From the NCBI RefSeq assembly GCF_017352115.1, contig NZ_CP071448.1:3756001-3820000 (forward strand): 64,000 nucleotides of DNA, written 5' to 3'. Numbering within the stretch: position 1 is the stretch's first letter; each line of letters starts with the position of its first letter. The notes beneath the pieces are model-generated. The model ran no database searches, was not told the DNA's origin, and saw only the letters and a program-made list of their open reading frames with translations. The stretch is from Flavobacterium endoglycinae. GTDB lineage: Bacteria > Bacteroidota > Bacteroidia > Flavobacteriales > Flavobacteriaceae. Positions 16,069-23,537 of the stretch are shown here, in pieces. The translations under genes and the position numbers were made by a program.

Positions 16069-17061
16069 TTATTTACTTAATTCTTTCAATTTTTTCAATA
16101 CTTTCAGTCCTTTTCCAGATAATAAACTTTCTTTTGCCAGTTCAAATCCTTCTTGCGGCGTGCATTTGTTTACCGTTGCGATTGCCATTGCAGCATTGGC
16201 ACAGACTACATTATTTTGAGCTTCGTTTCCTTTTCCCGAAATAATATTCGTGAAAATTTCAGCCGATTCTTCGATGGTTTTTCCGCCTTCAATTTCAGTT
16301 TGAGATAAAAGACGAACTCCAAAATCTTCTGGTTTTATCATGCCTTCCATGTGGCTCGTGATAATTTTTGTTGGTCCTGTTAAAGAAATTTCGTCATATC
16401 CGTCAAGCGAATGTAAGATTGTGAAATTGGTATCGGTATTTTGGTATAAATACGCATACATTCTCGCTAATTCTAAATTGAAAACTCCAACCAATTGATT
16501 TTGCGGAAATGCTGGATTTACCATTGGTCCTAACATATTAAAGAAGGTTTTTACTGCCAATTCTTTTCTTATTGGTCCTACATTTTTCATTGCTGGGTGA
16601 AATAAGGGAGCGTGTAAAACACAAATTCCAGCCTGATCGATACATTTTTCTAAAAATGCTGGATCGTTGCTAAATTTAATTCCCATTTTTTCCATTACGT
16701 TGCTTGATCCAGAAATAGAAGAAACGCCGTAATTTCCATGTTTTGCGACTTTTATTCCCGCTCCTGCTGATACAAAAGAAGCTAAAGTCGAAATGTTGAA
16801 AGTATCTTTTCCGTCACCACCCGTTCCGCATAAATCGATGGTATTGTAAGCTGATAAATCTACTCGGATACAAAGCTCTAATAATGCTTCGCGAAATCCA
16901 GAAAGTTCATCAATAGTAATGCTTCGCATCATATATACAGTCAAAAATGCTGAAATCTGACTTGGATTATATTGACCGCTTGAAATATTAATCAATACGT
17001 TTTTTGCTTCTTCTTTGGTAAGCACTTCGTGGTTGATTAATTTGTTTAATATAGTTTTCAT
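16069..17061 (-). CDS. trpD: Anthranilate phosphoribosyltransferase
   Basis: This 330-residue enzyme transfers phosphoribose from PRPP to anthranilate. The PRPP loop is plain: TIDLCGTGGDGKDTFNIST. It is followed by KHGNYGVSSISGSSNVMEKMG and HPAMKNVGPIRKELAVKTFFNMLGPM for anthranilate and metal binding. It is separate from TrpG, with no fusion. Its upstream gap (17062-17177) carries two repeat families, including a 45-bp element also found just upstream of trpG. Confidence 0.97.
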   Translation of the reverse strand: MKTILNKLINHEVLTKEEAKNVLINISSGQYNPSQISAFLTVYMMRSITIDELSGFREALLELCIRVDLSAYNTIDLCGTGGDGKDTFNISTLASFVSAGAGIKVAKHGNYGVSSISGSSNVMEKMGIKFSNDPAFLEKCIDQAGICVLHAPLFHPAMKNVGPIRKELAVKTFFNMLGPMVNPAFPQNQLVGVFNLELARMYAYLYQNTDTNFTILHSLDGYDEISLTGPTKIITSHMEGMIKPEDFGVRLLSQTEIEGGKTIEESAEIFTNIISGKGNEAQNNVVCANAAMAIATVNKCTPQEGFELAKESLLSGKGLKVLKKLKELSK

Positions 17062-17107
17062 TTTTTTAAAGATTCTAAGTTGCTAAGGTTCTGAGATGCT
17101 AAGTTTT
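17062..17107. repeat. TTCTAAGTTGCTAAGG repeat, copy downstream of trpG
   Basis: TTCTAAGTTGCTAAGG-TTCTGAGA-TGCTAAGTTTTT is almost identical to 17745-17790. The two copies are direct repeats that bracket trpG exactly. A third, reordered copy is at 6176-6220. Confidence 0.8.
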
Positions 17108-17177
17108 TTGTTTTATTTGTTTCAAGTTTCAGGTTTCACGTTCCAGTAACTTGAAACTTTAAACCTGAAACAAAAAA

Positions 17178-17744
17178 TTAACTCTTAATCCAATTCTCTA
17201 AAATCCTTTTTCCATTTGGTGTCAAAACACTTTCCGGGTGAAACTGAACGCCCCTTACATCGTAATTTTTGTGACGTAAAGACATGATTTGTCCATTCTC
17301 ATCAACTGAAGTTGCTTCTAAATCTTCTGGTAAATTAGCGTCAACAACCCACGAATGGTATCTTCCAACCTCAAACTCGTTTCCTAAACCTTCAAACAAA
17401 ATTTCATCTGAAACTACTGTTTTTACATTTGTAGAAACGCCGTGATATACTTTGTCAAGGTTTGAAAGTGTTCCGCCGAAAACTTCCCCAATGGCCTGCT
17501 GTCCTAAGCAAACTCCTAAAATGCTTTTTGTTGGGCTGTATTTTTCGATTACAGCTTTTAATAATCCTGCTTCATCTGGAATTCCAGGTCCTGGCGAAAG
17601 CAATATTTTTTCGAAAGAAGCAATTTCATCAATTTCGAATTCGTCGTTTCTATAAACGGTTACTTCGCAATCTAAATCTTCTAAATAGTGCACTAAATTA
17701 TAAGTGAAACTATCGTAATTGTCTATAACTAAAATCTTTTTCAT
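17178..17744 (-). CDS. trpG: Anthranilate synthase component II (glutamine amidotransferase)
   Basis: This 188-residue class I glutamine amidotransferase supplies ammonia to TrpE. The nucleophile is C79 in GVCLGQQAIG, with H169 and E171 in VQFHPESV. The start IDNYDSFTYNLVHYLEDL and LLSPGPGIPDEAG oxyanion region are family-typical. It may be shared with folate synthesis (PabA role), as in many bacteria, but context is fully tryptophan. It is bracketed by near-identical 45-bp direct repeats. Confidence 0.97.
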   Translation of the reverse strand: MKKILVIDNYDSFTYNLVHYLEDLDCEVTVYRNDEFEIDEIASFEKILLSPGPGIPDEAGLLKAVIEKYSPTKSILGVCLGQQAIGEVFGGTLSNLDKVYHGVSTNVKTVVSDEILFEGLGNEFEVGRYHSWVVDANLPEDLEATSVDENGQIMSLRHKNYDVRGVQFHPESVLTPNGKRILENWIKS

Positions 17745-17790
17745 TTTTTTAAGGTTCTAAGTTGCTAAGGTTCTGAGAGACTAAGTTTTT
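17745..17790. repeat. TTCTAAGTTGCTAAGG repeat, copy upstream of trpG
   Basis: This partner of 17062-17107 has the same orientation, differing at a few positions. It is followed by AACTGAAAACTGCGACTGGCAACTAA, a piece repeated at 18318-18348 upstream of the lipoprotein gene. Confidence 0.8.
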
Positions 17791-17827
17791 CAATAACTGA
17801 AAACTGCGACTGGCAACTAATTTTTAT

Positions 17828-18271
17828 CTATTTTTCTCGAACGTACTTTTCAGTAATAATTCGGTTGATTCCTAATTTTTCTACTTTTTCGATTCCTTTT
17901 TGAGTTAAGGTGTCGTTTTTGATTTTTACTGTAAACTCAAATTTTCCATTTTCCCATTGACGATTATTGAAGTATTCCAGATTCTCTGTATAAATGCTGT
18001 CTTTTAAAGTGTATTTTCCGCCTCCGCCAAAAAATACGGCATTTGTTGAATCTTTACCATTATTCAAATCATGATTAAAAAAAGCAAAATGTGTTTCATT
18101 AATAATTTTAATCATTTTTGTTTTTGGATTGAAAGTCGAAAAAGTGGAATCTTTTTCTGTTGTTTCAGCTGATATAAGACGCCAGGTTCCTTCAAGCGGA
18201 TTATGCTTTTTCTCTGAATTACAGGAAACTATGCTAATGATTAAAACTAAAATTGATATTGCTTTTTTCAT
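17828..18271 (-). CDS. Small lipoprotein inside the trp operon
   Basis: This 147-residue protein has a lipoprotein signal peptide (MKKAISILVLIISIVSC, lipid Cys17). The mature part is a beta-rich lipocalin-like sequence with LEGTWRLISAETTEKDSTFSTFNPKTKMIKI, a start common in extracytoplasmic DUF4488-like or lipocalin-like proteins of this phylum. It has no known link to tryptophan synthesis. It sits between trpE and trpG with about 80 bp on each side, so it would be transcribed with them unless it has its own promoter. Function unknown. Confidence 0.82.
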   Translation of the reverse strand: MKKAISILVLIISIVSCNSEKKHNPLEGTWRLISAETTEKDSTFSTFNPKTKMIKIINETHFAFFNHDLNNGKDSTNAVFFGGGGKYTLKDSIYTENLEYFNNRQWENGKFEFTVKIKNDTLTQKGIEKVEKLGINRIITEKYVREK

Positions 18272-18346
18272 GGTTTTTTATGGTTTGTGGTTAATTGTTT
18301 AAGGTTAAAAGTTTCAAGTTCTGCGACTGAAAACTGCGACTGACGA

Positions 18347-19747
18347 CTAAATTTTCTCCGCCATTTCCAGCGCTGTATTTAAGGCTCTTAACTTATTATA
18401 CACTTCCTGCATTTCGCTTTCTTCATCAGAACTTGCTACGATTCCGGCACCGGCCTGACAATGCAATTGGTGGTTTTTTGATAGGAAAGTTCGAATCATA
18501 ATCGCGTGGTTAAAGTTTCCGTCAAAATCCATAACTCCGATGGCACCTCCGTAAAAATTACGATTTGTTTTTTCGTAATCTTCAATTAACTGCATAGCTC
18601 TATGTTTTGGAGCTCCGCTTAAAGTTCCTGCAGGGAAAGTATCGGCAACTACTTGCATCGTTGTCGCTTTATCATGTAAATGTCCTGTAACTTTTGAAAC
18701 CAAGTGAATTACGTGCGAGAAAAACTGAACTTCTCTGTATTTTTCCACATTTACATCATGTCCGTTGCGGCTTAAATCATTTCTGGCTAAATCCACCAGC
18801 ATTACGTGTTCGCTGTTTTCTTTTTTATCTTCCGAAAGTTCTTTTGCTAAAAGTGCGTCACGTTCGTCATTTCCAGTTCTTTTAAAAGTTCCAGCAATTG
18901 GGTGGATTTCGGCTTTTCTGTTTTTTACGATAATTTGTGCTTCGGGCGAAGAACCGAATATTTTGAAATCTCCATAATCAAAAAAGAACAAATACGGAGA
19001 TGGATTAATGCTTCTTAAAGCTCTGTAAACGTTGAATTCATCACCTTTAAAACCTTGTGTAAAACGGCGTGAAAGAACTAATTGGAAAACGTCTCCGCGG
19101 AAACAATGTTTTTTAGCTAAAGCCACGTTGTGTTTGAATTCTTCATCGGTTAGGTTAGAGAAACCTTCGCCTTCTTTGGTGAATTTGTACAAAGCGATAT
19201 TTCTAGACTGCAGTAATTGTTCAATTTCAGAAATATTGTTTCTTCCGTCTAGGCTGTGGCAGAAAATGTACGCTTCGTTTTTAAAGTGGTTAATGGCGAT
19301 GATATTTTGGTAAACCGCATAAAATACATCTGGAATTGAAGTCGCATTGTCTTTTTTGGCAATGGAAACTTTTTCAAAATAACGTACGGCGTCGTAAGAA
19401 ATGTATCCGAATAAACCGTTATTGATAAATTTAAAATCGTTTTTCTCTGATTTGAATCGGTTTGAGAATTCTTGAATTACTTCTGGAATATTGGTTGAAG
19501 CATCGATTTTATTTTGCTCCAAAGTTCCGTCAGGAAAAGTTTTTGTGATTAATTCGTTTTCAATTTTAATTGTCGCAATCGGATTGCAGCAGATGTACGA
19601 GAAACTATTGTCATTTCCATGATAATCACTACTTTCTAATAATAAACTATTTGGGAATTTATCTCGAATTTTAAAATAAATGCTTACTGGCGTTATGGTG
19701 TCTGCCAGAATTTGTTTGTAATGTGTGTTGAGTATAAACGGTTTCAA
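18347..19747 (-). CDS. trpE: Anthranilate synthase component I
   Basis: This 466-residue chorismate-using enzyme makes anthranilate with TrpG. The N-terminal feedback site LLLESSDYH is present near residue 36. The C-terminal chorismate domain shows VFQLVLSRRF, GSSPEAQIIV, HPIAGTFKRT, LVDLARNDLSR, FPAGTLSGAPK, YGGAIGVMDFDG and CQAGAGIVASSDEE. The start is TTG at 19747: no in-frame ATG exists upstream near the attenuator, and the protein begins exactly where the family does. The gene lies 46 bp after an intrinsic terminator that is part of a tryptophan attenuator. Confidence 0.97.
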   Translation of the reverse strand: MKPFILNTHYKQILADTITPVSIYFKIRDKFPNSLLLESSDYHGNDNSFSYICCNPIATIKIENELITKTFPDGTLEQNKIDASTNIPEVIQEFSNRFKSEKNDFKFINNGLFGYISYDAVRYFEKVSIAKKDNATSIPDVFYAVYQNIIAINHFKNEAYIFCHSLDGRNNISEIEQLLQSRNIALYKFTKEGEGFSNLTDEEFKHNVALAKKHCFRGDVFQLVLSRRFTQGFKGDEFNVYRALRSINPSPYLFFFDYGDFKIFGSSPEAQIIVKNRKAEIHPIAGTFKRTGNDERDALLAKELSEDKKENSEHVMLVDLARNDLSRNGHDVNVEKYREVQFFSHVIHLVSKVTGHLHDKATTMQVVADTFPAGTLSGAPKHRAMQLIEDYEKTNRNFYGGAIGVMDFDGNFNHAIMIRTFLSKNHQLHCQAGAGIVASSDEESEMQEVYNKLRALNTALEMAEKI

Positions 19748-19792
19748 TGTATGTTGTTTTTTAGTTTTTAATATTTTTCTGCTAGAGTTTTG

Positions 19793-19830
19793 ATCAAAAA
19801 AAAAGGGCTTGTCGTGATGACAAGCCCTTT
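19793..19830 (-). terminator. trp attenuator terminator hairpin
   Basis: On the minus strand a perfect 12-pair stem, AAAGGGCTTGTC-ATCAC-GACAAGCCCTTT, is followed by a run of nine T. It lies between the leader peptide gene and trpE. The loop and 3' arm contain TCACGAC, which can instead pair with GTCGTGA overlapping the leader peptide stop codon, giving a competing antiterminator. Confidence 0.93.
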
Positions 19831-19867
19831 AAATTTATAGTTTTGAAAATACCATAGGAAGCTTCGT

Positions 19868-19912
19868 TCACGACGTTTGACGTAAATTGTTCCACCACCA
19901 AGTATTGTTCAT
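19868..19912 (-). CDS. trpL: trp operon leader peptide
   Basis: This is a 14-codon reading frame encoding MNNTWWWNNLRQTS. Three consecutive TGG tryptophan codons are at positions 5-7, and a TGA stop is at 19868-19870. It lies 38 bases before the terminator stem and 120 bp before trpE. A TAnnTTTG promoter box is at 19943-19950, giving a 5' leader of about 25 bases without a Shine-Dalgarno, normal in Bacteroidota. Ribosome stalling at the Trp codons when charged tRNA-Trp is scarce would leave GTCGTGA free to pair with the terminator and allow trpE expression. This is the classical attenuation arrangement. Confidence 0.9.
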   Translation of the reverse strand: MNNTWWWNNLRQTS

Positions 19913-19942
19913 TAATGTTTTCATTTCTTTATTTTGATATGG

Positions 19943-19950
19943 CAAAGATA
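19943..19950 (-). promoter_or_regulatory. trp operon promoter -7 box
   Basis: TATCTTTG on the minus strand matches the Bacteroidota -7 consensus TAnnTTTG. It lies 31 bp before the trpL ATG. A matching -33 TTG at the right distance is not clear. The rest of 19951-20047 is AT-rich without other signals. Confidence 0.7.
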
Positions 19951-20047
19951 TAAATGTAATTTGAATTAGAATACATAATATCTCAAAAAAAACTTTTCTA
20001 AATTTTGAAATTTGTTAAATTTTAATTTCTGAGTTTAGTTTAAAAGC

Positions 20048-21325
20048 TTAGTTTCCAATAGCTATTGTATTATTTGTGTTAGCTCTAAAATCAGGATTTC
20101 CTTTGATGTTTGGCGTTATAAACAATTCTATATTTTTCATTTTTGTGTATTCAAGACCAGAATTTGGGTTGTAATAATTTTGAATTGCCGCATCTGAACT
20201 TGATGATTCGCTTGTAATTCCTCCGTTACAATTGTTAACTATGGTATTTTTAAAACTCATTTTTGATAAGTTTTCTTTTCCGTTTCCAATATTTCCTTCT
20301 AATAAAACAAAAGGCGAAAAACCAGCAACAATACTATTGTTTAAGTCGAAAAATGTATTTTCTCTTACATAAATAGATTCTCTAACTAAGCCTTGATTGT
20401 TTTCTTCTAGATTTATTAAAGTGATATTTGAAGCATTAATTTTGGTCATTTTTTTGGTCATATCTGTATTTTGAACTTTATCATACGAATCTACTTCAAA
20501 ACATCTTGATCCTGAGATATCTGATGAAAATGGATGGCGAACCGCAATACTGTTAGTAATGTTGATTTGTGCGCCTTGCGTAAAATCAAAATCATCATCA
20601 GTTGTTCGGTATGATATTAAATTACTCATATTTAAGTCACCTCCATAACATTCAAAAGAATCATCGTTTGAAAAACTAATTTGAATGTTGCTTAAAACTG
20701 TTTTTCTTCCAACTCCTGCTAGAGAAAGACCATTTAACTCCTTAGAAGCACTTAATTTTCGTCCTGCATATTCAATTCTCACATATTTCATAACTCCTGA
20801 ATTATCTTCAGCGTCTTGACCTCCATAATGATTTAAAGTTGGTTCTAAATCAAAAGGTAAAGTGTGAACACCTCCTAAAGTATTTATAGGGGCTTTTCCT
20901 AAGATGATGATGCCACCCCAGTCACCAGGCTTTCTGTTGTTTTTTTCATTTTCTGATGTAAAAACAATTGGGTCAGTTTCAAGACCTTCAGCCATAATTT
21001 TTGCTCCGTTGGTAATTACAAGTGTTCCGCAGGTTTTATCGTCACCTCGTATTACGGTTCCTGGTTCTATGGTTAAAGTTGCATTGTTTGTAACGTACAC
21101 AACCCCAACTAAATGATAGGTATTGCGTTTTAATAATCGGGTATCTTTATCAATTGTTCCGGCAATTATGTTGGTTGCTTCGTTGTATTCATTTATGGCT
21201 GGTTTAAAATTGGTCCAATTGTTCATCCAGTTGTTTGTTCCAAAAATTCCTTTTGTTTGTTGTTGGGCTTGTAGTAAAAAAGTACTTATGAGTGTGATAA
21301 TTACCGCATGTATTTTTGTTTTCAT
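20048..21325 (-). CDS. Secreted beta-helix-like protein of unknown function
   Basis: This 425-residue protein has a signal peptide (MKTKIHAVIITLISTFLLQAQ). The mature part is rich in N, T, I and G, with repeating short strands. GTVIRGDDKTCGTLVITNGAKIMAEGLETDPIVFTSE, GDWGGIIILGKAPI and VRIEYAGRKL resemble right-handed parallel beta-helix surface or pectinase-like folds. No catalytic motif or T9SS sorting tail is evident. It is probably exported to the periplasm or cell surface. It is monocistronic: the trp promoter lies downstream on the same strand and a terminator hairpin is upstream at 21468. Related Bacteroidota proteins are often annotated only as hypothetical. Confidence 0.8.
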   Translation of the reverse strand: MKTKIHAVIITLISTFLLQAQQQTKGIFGTNNWMNNWTNFKPAINEYNEATNIIAGTIDKDTRLLKRNTYHLVGVVYVTNNATLTIEPGTVIRGDDKTCGTLVITNGAKIMAEGLETDPIVFTSENEKNNRKPGDWGGIIILGKAPINTLGGVHTLPFDLEPTLNHYGGQDAEDNSGVMKYVRIEYAGRKLSASKELNGLSLAGVGRKTVLSNIQISFSNDDSFECYGGDLNMSNLISYRTTDDDFDFTQGAQINITNSIAVRHPFSSDISGSRCFEVDSYDKVQNTDMTKKMTKINASNITLINLEENNQGLVRESIYVRENTFFDLNNSIVAGFSPFVLLEGNIGNGKENLSKMSFKNTIVNNCNGGITSESSSSDAAIQNYYNPNSGLEYTKMKNIELFITPNIKGNPDFRANTNNTIAIGN

Positions 21326-21467
21326 AACTATATTTTTAATTTCTAGTTTTTGATTTTTATTAGCCTCAAAATTAGAGGGCTAATGTTAATCAATACCAGT
21401 AAGGCTGTTATGAAAGCGTTATGTAAATATTAAGAACGTTATGTTTTTGAAAATTTATAAAAATGAA

Positions 21468-21504
21468 ACAGCCCTAATAGCAAGTACTATTAGGGCTGTT
21501 TTTT
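21468..21504. terminator. Terminator after the MarR/nitroreductase/YceI operon
   Basis: A perfect 13-pair stem, ACAGCCCTAATAG-CAAGTA-CTATTAGGGCTGT, lies 25 bp past the YceI stop. The T-run is best on the plus strand; on the minus strand the following TTTCATTTTTA is weaker but still U-rich. Confidence 0.8.
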
Positions 21505-21528
21505 ATGTGTGAATTAGTAAGCCTGAAA

Positions 21529-22095
21529 TTAGAATTTTAAAGCTACTGCTAATTCAAATTCGTCGTTGATAGTTTTGTCTCCTAAACCGTCGAAGAAACT
21601 TCCTGAACCGTATTTAATATCGTATTTAGTTCTGTCAACTTTGAATGCTGTTGTAGCAGTGTTTCCTTTTACAGTAAGATCAAAAGTTACTGGTTTAGTA
21701 ATTCCTTTGATAGTTAAGTCTGCAGTTACCGTGTAAACGTCAGCAGATTTAGAACCAATAGTTTTGAAAACTAATTTTGAAGTTGGGAATTTATCAGTTC
21801 CGAAGAAATCGTCAGCTTTTAAGTGACCGTTTAATTTTCCTTGGTATTCTCCAGTTAAATCAGTAGAAGTTAATGAAGTCATATCAACTGTAAAGCTTCC
21901 ACCTGTTAATTTTTTTCCTTTGAAAACTAAAGCACCTTCTTTGAAGTTTACAGTTCCAGAGTGCTCTCCTGTTACTTTTTTACCTACCCATTTAATTGTA
22001 GATGCTTTTACGTCGATTTTTTTTGTTTGAGCGTTTACTGTTAAACCAGCAGCTGCTACGAATAATGCTATTGCAATTGTTTTTAAATTTTTCAT
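21529..22095 (-). CDS. YceI family periplasmic protein
   Basis: This 188-residue protein has a signal peptide (MKNLKTIAIALFVAAAGLTVNAQ) followed by a YceI-type lipocalin-like beta-barrel. STIKWVGKKVTGEHSGTVNFKEG, GGSFTVDMTSLTSTDL, LNGHLKADDFFGTDKFPTSKLVF and LTIKGITKPVTFDLTV are typical. YceI proteins bind isoprenoid quinone-like or amphiphilic molecules in the periplasm and are stress-induced in several bacteria. It is the last gene of a marR-nitroreductase-yceI operon (33 bp after the nitroreductase), which hints at a response to electrophiles or quinones. Confidence 0.95.
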   Translation of the reverse strand: MKNLKTIAIALFVAAAGLTVNAQTKKIDVKASTIKWVGKKVTGEHSGTVNFKEGALVFKGKKLTGGSFTVDMTSLTSTDLTGEYQGKLNGHLKADDFFGTDKFPTSKLVFKTIGSKSADVYTVTADLTIKGITKPVTFDLTVKGNTATTAFKVDRTKYDIKYGSGSFFDGLGDKTINDEFELAVALKF

Positions 22096-22128
22096 GTTGT
22101 TAAAATTTGATTTTAGATTAATAAATAA

Positions 22129-22761
22129 TTATAGAGTGATAAATAAATCTTCGTGTGATTTTCTAACTTTTTTGTAATGCTGAGCCTCGTCTTCCTCATG
22201 TCTGTAACCTACTGTTGCAATAACAGAAGCATTAAGACCTAATTTATCGAAACCTAAGATTTCATTGAATGCAGCAGGATTGAAACCTTCCATTGGTGTT
22301 GCATCAATTTTTAATTCAGCAGCTGCAGCTAATAGAGTTCCTAAAGCGATGTAAGTTTGTTTTGCAGTCCAGATATTTTTAGCATCTTGAGATAAATTTG
22401 AAATAACTCCATTCATCATGTCAGAAAATCCGCCTAAAGCTTCAGTAGGAACACCTCTTGTTTCGCTGATGTTTTTAATGTAAGCAGCTACAGATTCTGG
22501 TCCAGCGTTTAAGTCGTTTGCAAAAATAAACAATTGAGAAGCATCTGTAATTTGTGTCTGTCCGTAAGCAGCGGCTTTCAATTTTTCTCTAATTTCTGGA
22601 TTTTCTACAATAATAACTTTGTAAGGCTGTAATCCGTATGATGAAGCAGCTAATCTAACGGCTTCTTTTAATGTATTTAAATCTGCGTCTGAGATTTTTT
22701 TGGCAGCATCAAATTTTTTGGTTGCGTATCTCCAATTTAGACTCTCTAAAAATGTGCTCAT
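22129..22761 (-). CDS. NAD(P)H-dependent nitroreductase-family oxidoreductase
   Basis: This 210-residue flavin enzyme of the NfsB/nitroreductase family has N-terminal LNWRYATKKFDAAKKISDADL (FMN-binding Arg/Lys region), ASSYGLQPYKVIIVENPEIREKL, and C-terminal ATPMEGFNPAAFNEILGF and VIATVGYRHEEDE. It would reduce nitro compounds, quinones or enones at the cost of NAD(P)H in the cytoplasm. It lies 4 bp after the MarR gene and before yceI. This arrangement recurs in Bacteroidota and suggests MarR-controlled detoxification. Confidence 0.95.
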   Translation of the reverse strand: MSTFLESLNWRYATKKFDAAKKISDADLNTLKEAVRLAASSYGLQPYKVIIVENPEIREKLKAAAYGQTQITDASQLFIFANDLNAGPESVAAYIKNISETRGVPTEALGGFSDMMNGVISNLSQDAKNIWTAKQTYIALGTLLAAAAELKIDATPMEGFNPAAFNEILGFDKLGLNASVIATVGYRHEEDEAQHYKKVRKSHEDLFITL

Positions 22762-22765
22762 AATT

Positions 22766-23227
22766 TTAATTTTGTTGGGTTCGGTATTTTTCTAATAATT
22801 TATTTAATAACTCTAATTCGTCTGTACTTAGATTTTTTGCAAATGCTTCTTCGTGTGCATCAACTTTAGGATCTAATTCTTTCAATACGTCTAATCCTTT
22901 TTGAGTAATCAAAACTTCGATTTTTCGTCGATTACCCGGACAAACGTTTCTTGTTACCAGTTCTTTTAGTAATAATTTGTCAACTAACCGTGTTGTATTA
23001 CTCGTTTTCGCCAGCATACGCTCTTGTATAACACACATATTAGCAGGATTTCCTTTTTGTCCTCTTAATATACGCAGCACATTGTATTGTTCTCCAGATA
23101 AATCATACGGTTTTACTAACTCGTTGAAATGATCCTGAATCACATTTTGTGTGTACATAATGTTCAGAATAACTTTTTTCGCATTATCCATCTTAACTGT
23201 ACTCTTAATAACCTCTTCAATTGTCAT
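22766..23227 (-). CDS. MarR family regulator
   Basis: This 153-residue winged-helix regulator has core features DLSGEQYNVLRILRGQKGNPANMCVIQERMLAKTSNTTRLVDKLLLKELVTRNVCPGNRRKIEVLITQKG, the classical MarR recognition helix and wing. Possible redox-sensing Cys residues occur at C in NMCVI and NVCPG. It is first in an operon with a nitroreductase and YceI, and probably represses it. Two palindromes upstream (23243-23258, 23273-23288) overlap the promoter boxes. Confidence 0.95.
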   Translation of the reverse strand: MTIEEVIKSTVKMDNAKKVILNIMYTQNVIQDHFNELVKPYDLSGEQYNVLRILRGQKGNPANMCVIQERMLAKTSNTTRLVDKLLLKELVTRNVCPGNRRKIEVLITQKGLDVLKELDPKVDAHEEAFAKNLSTDELELLNKLLEKYRTQQN

Positions 23228-23242
23228 AGTCGTAAGTGTATA

Positions 23243-23288
23243 ATTTGTATATACAAATGTATAACTTTTAATATTTGTATATACAAGT
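23243..23288 (-). promoter_or_regulatory. MarR operators overlapping the operon promoter
   Basis: A perfect palindrome ATTTGTATATACAAAT at 23243-23258 and a near-copy ATTTGTATATACAAGT at 23273-23288 are exactly 30 bp apart, so they lie on the same DNA face. On the minus strand TACATTTG (23254-23261) is a -7 box, and a TTG (23284-23286) sits 22 bp upstream as the -33 element. One operator therefore covers each box. Confidence 0.85.
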
Positions 23289-23537
23289 GTTGTGTTAATT
23301 TTTTGTTAATACGAAAATATCCGAATACCAATCTAAAAGCAATCAGCTTTTTGATGAGTTAAAATTAATCTATTTTGTCTTTTAAATATCTGGCGTTTTG
23401 ATATTTAACTAAAAGTTAATCTCAAAGAGCTGTATTTTAATTGTCTTAATTTGAAGTTGCTTTTTTGTAAGATAAATTTTTGAGTGTAAATAGAGATGTT
23501 TTACAAATTATATTGTTTTTGAGCTGATTAGAAGTGC

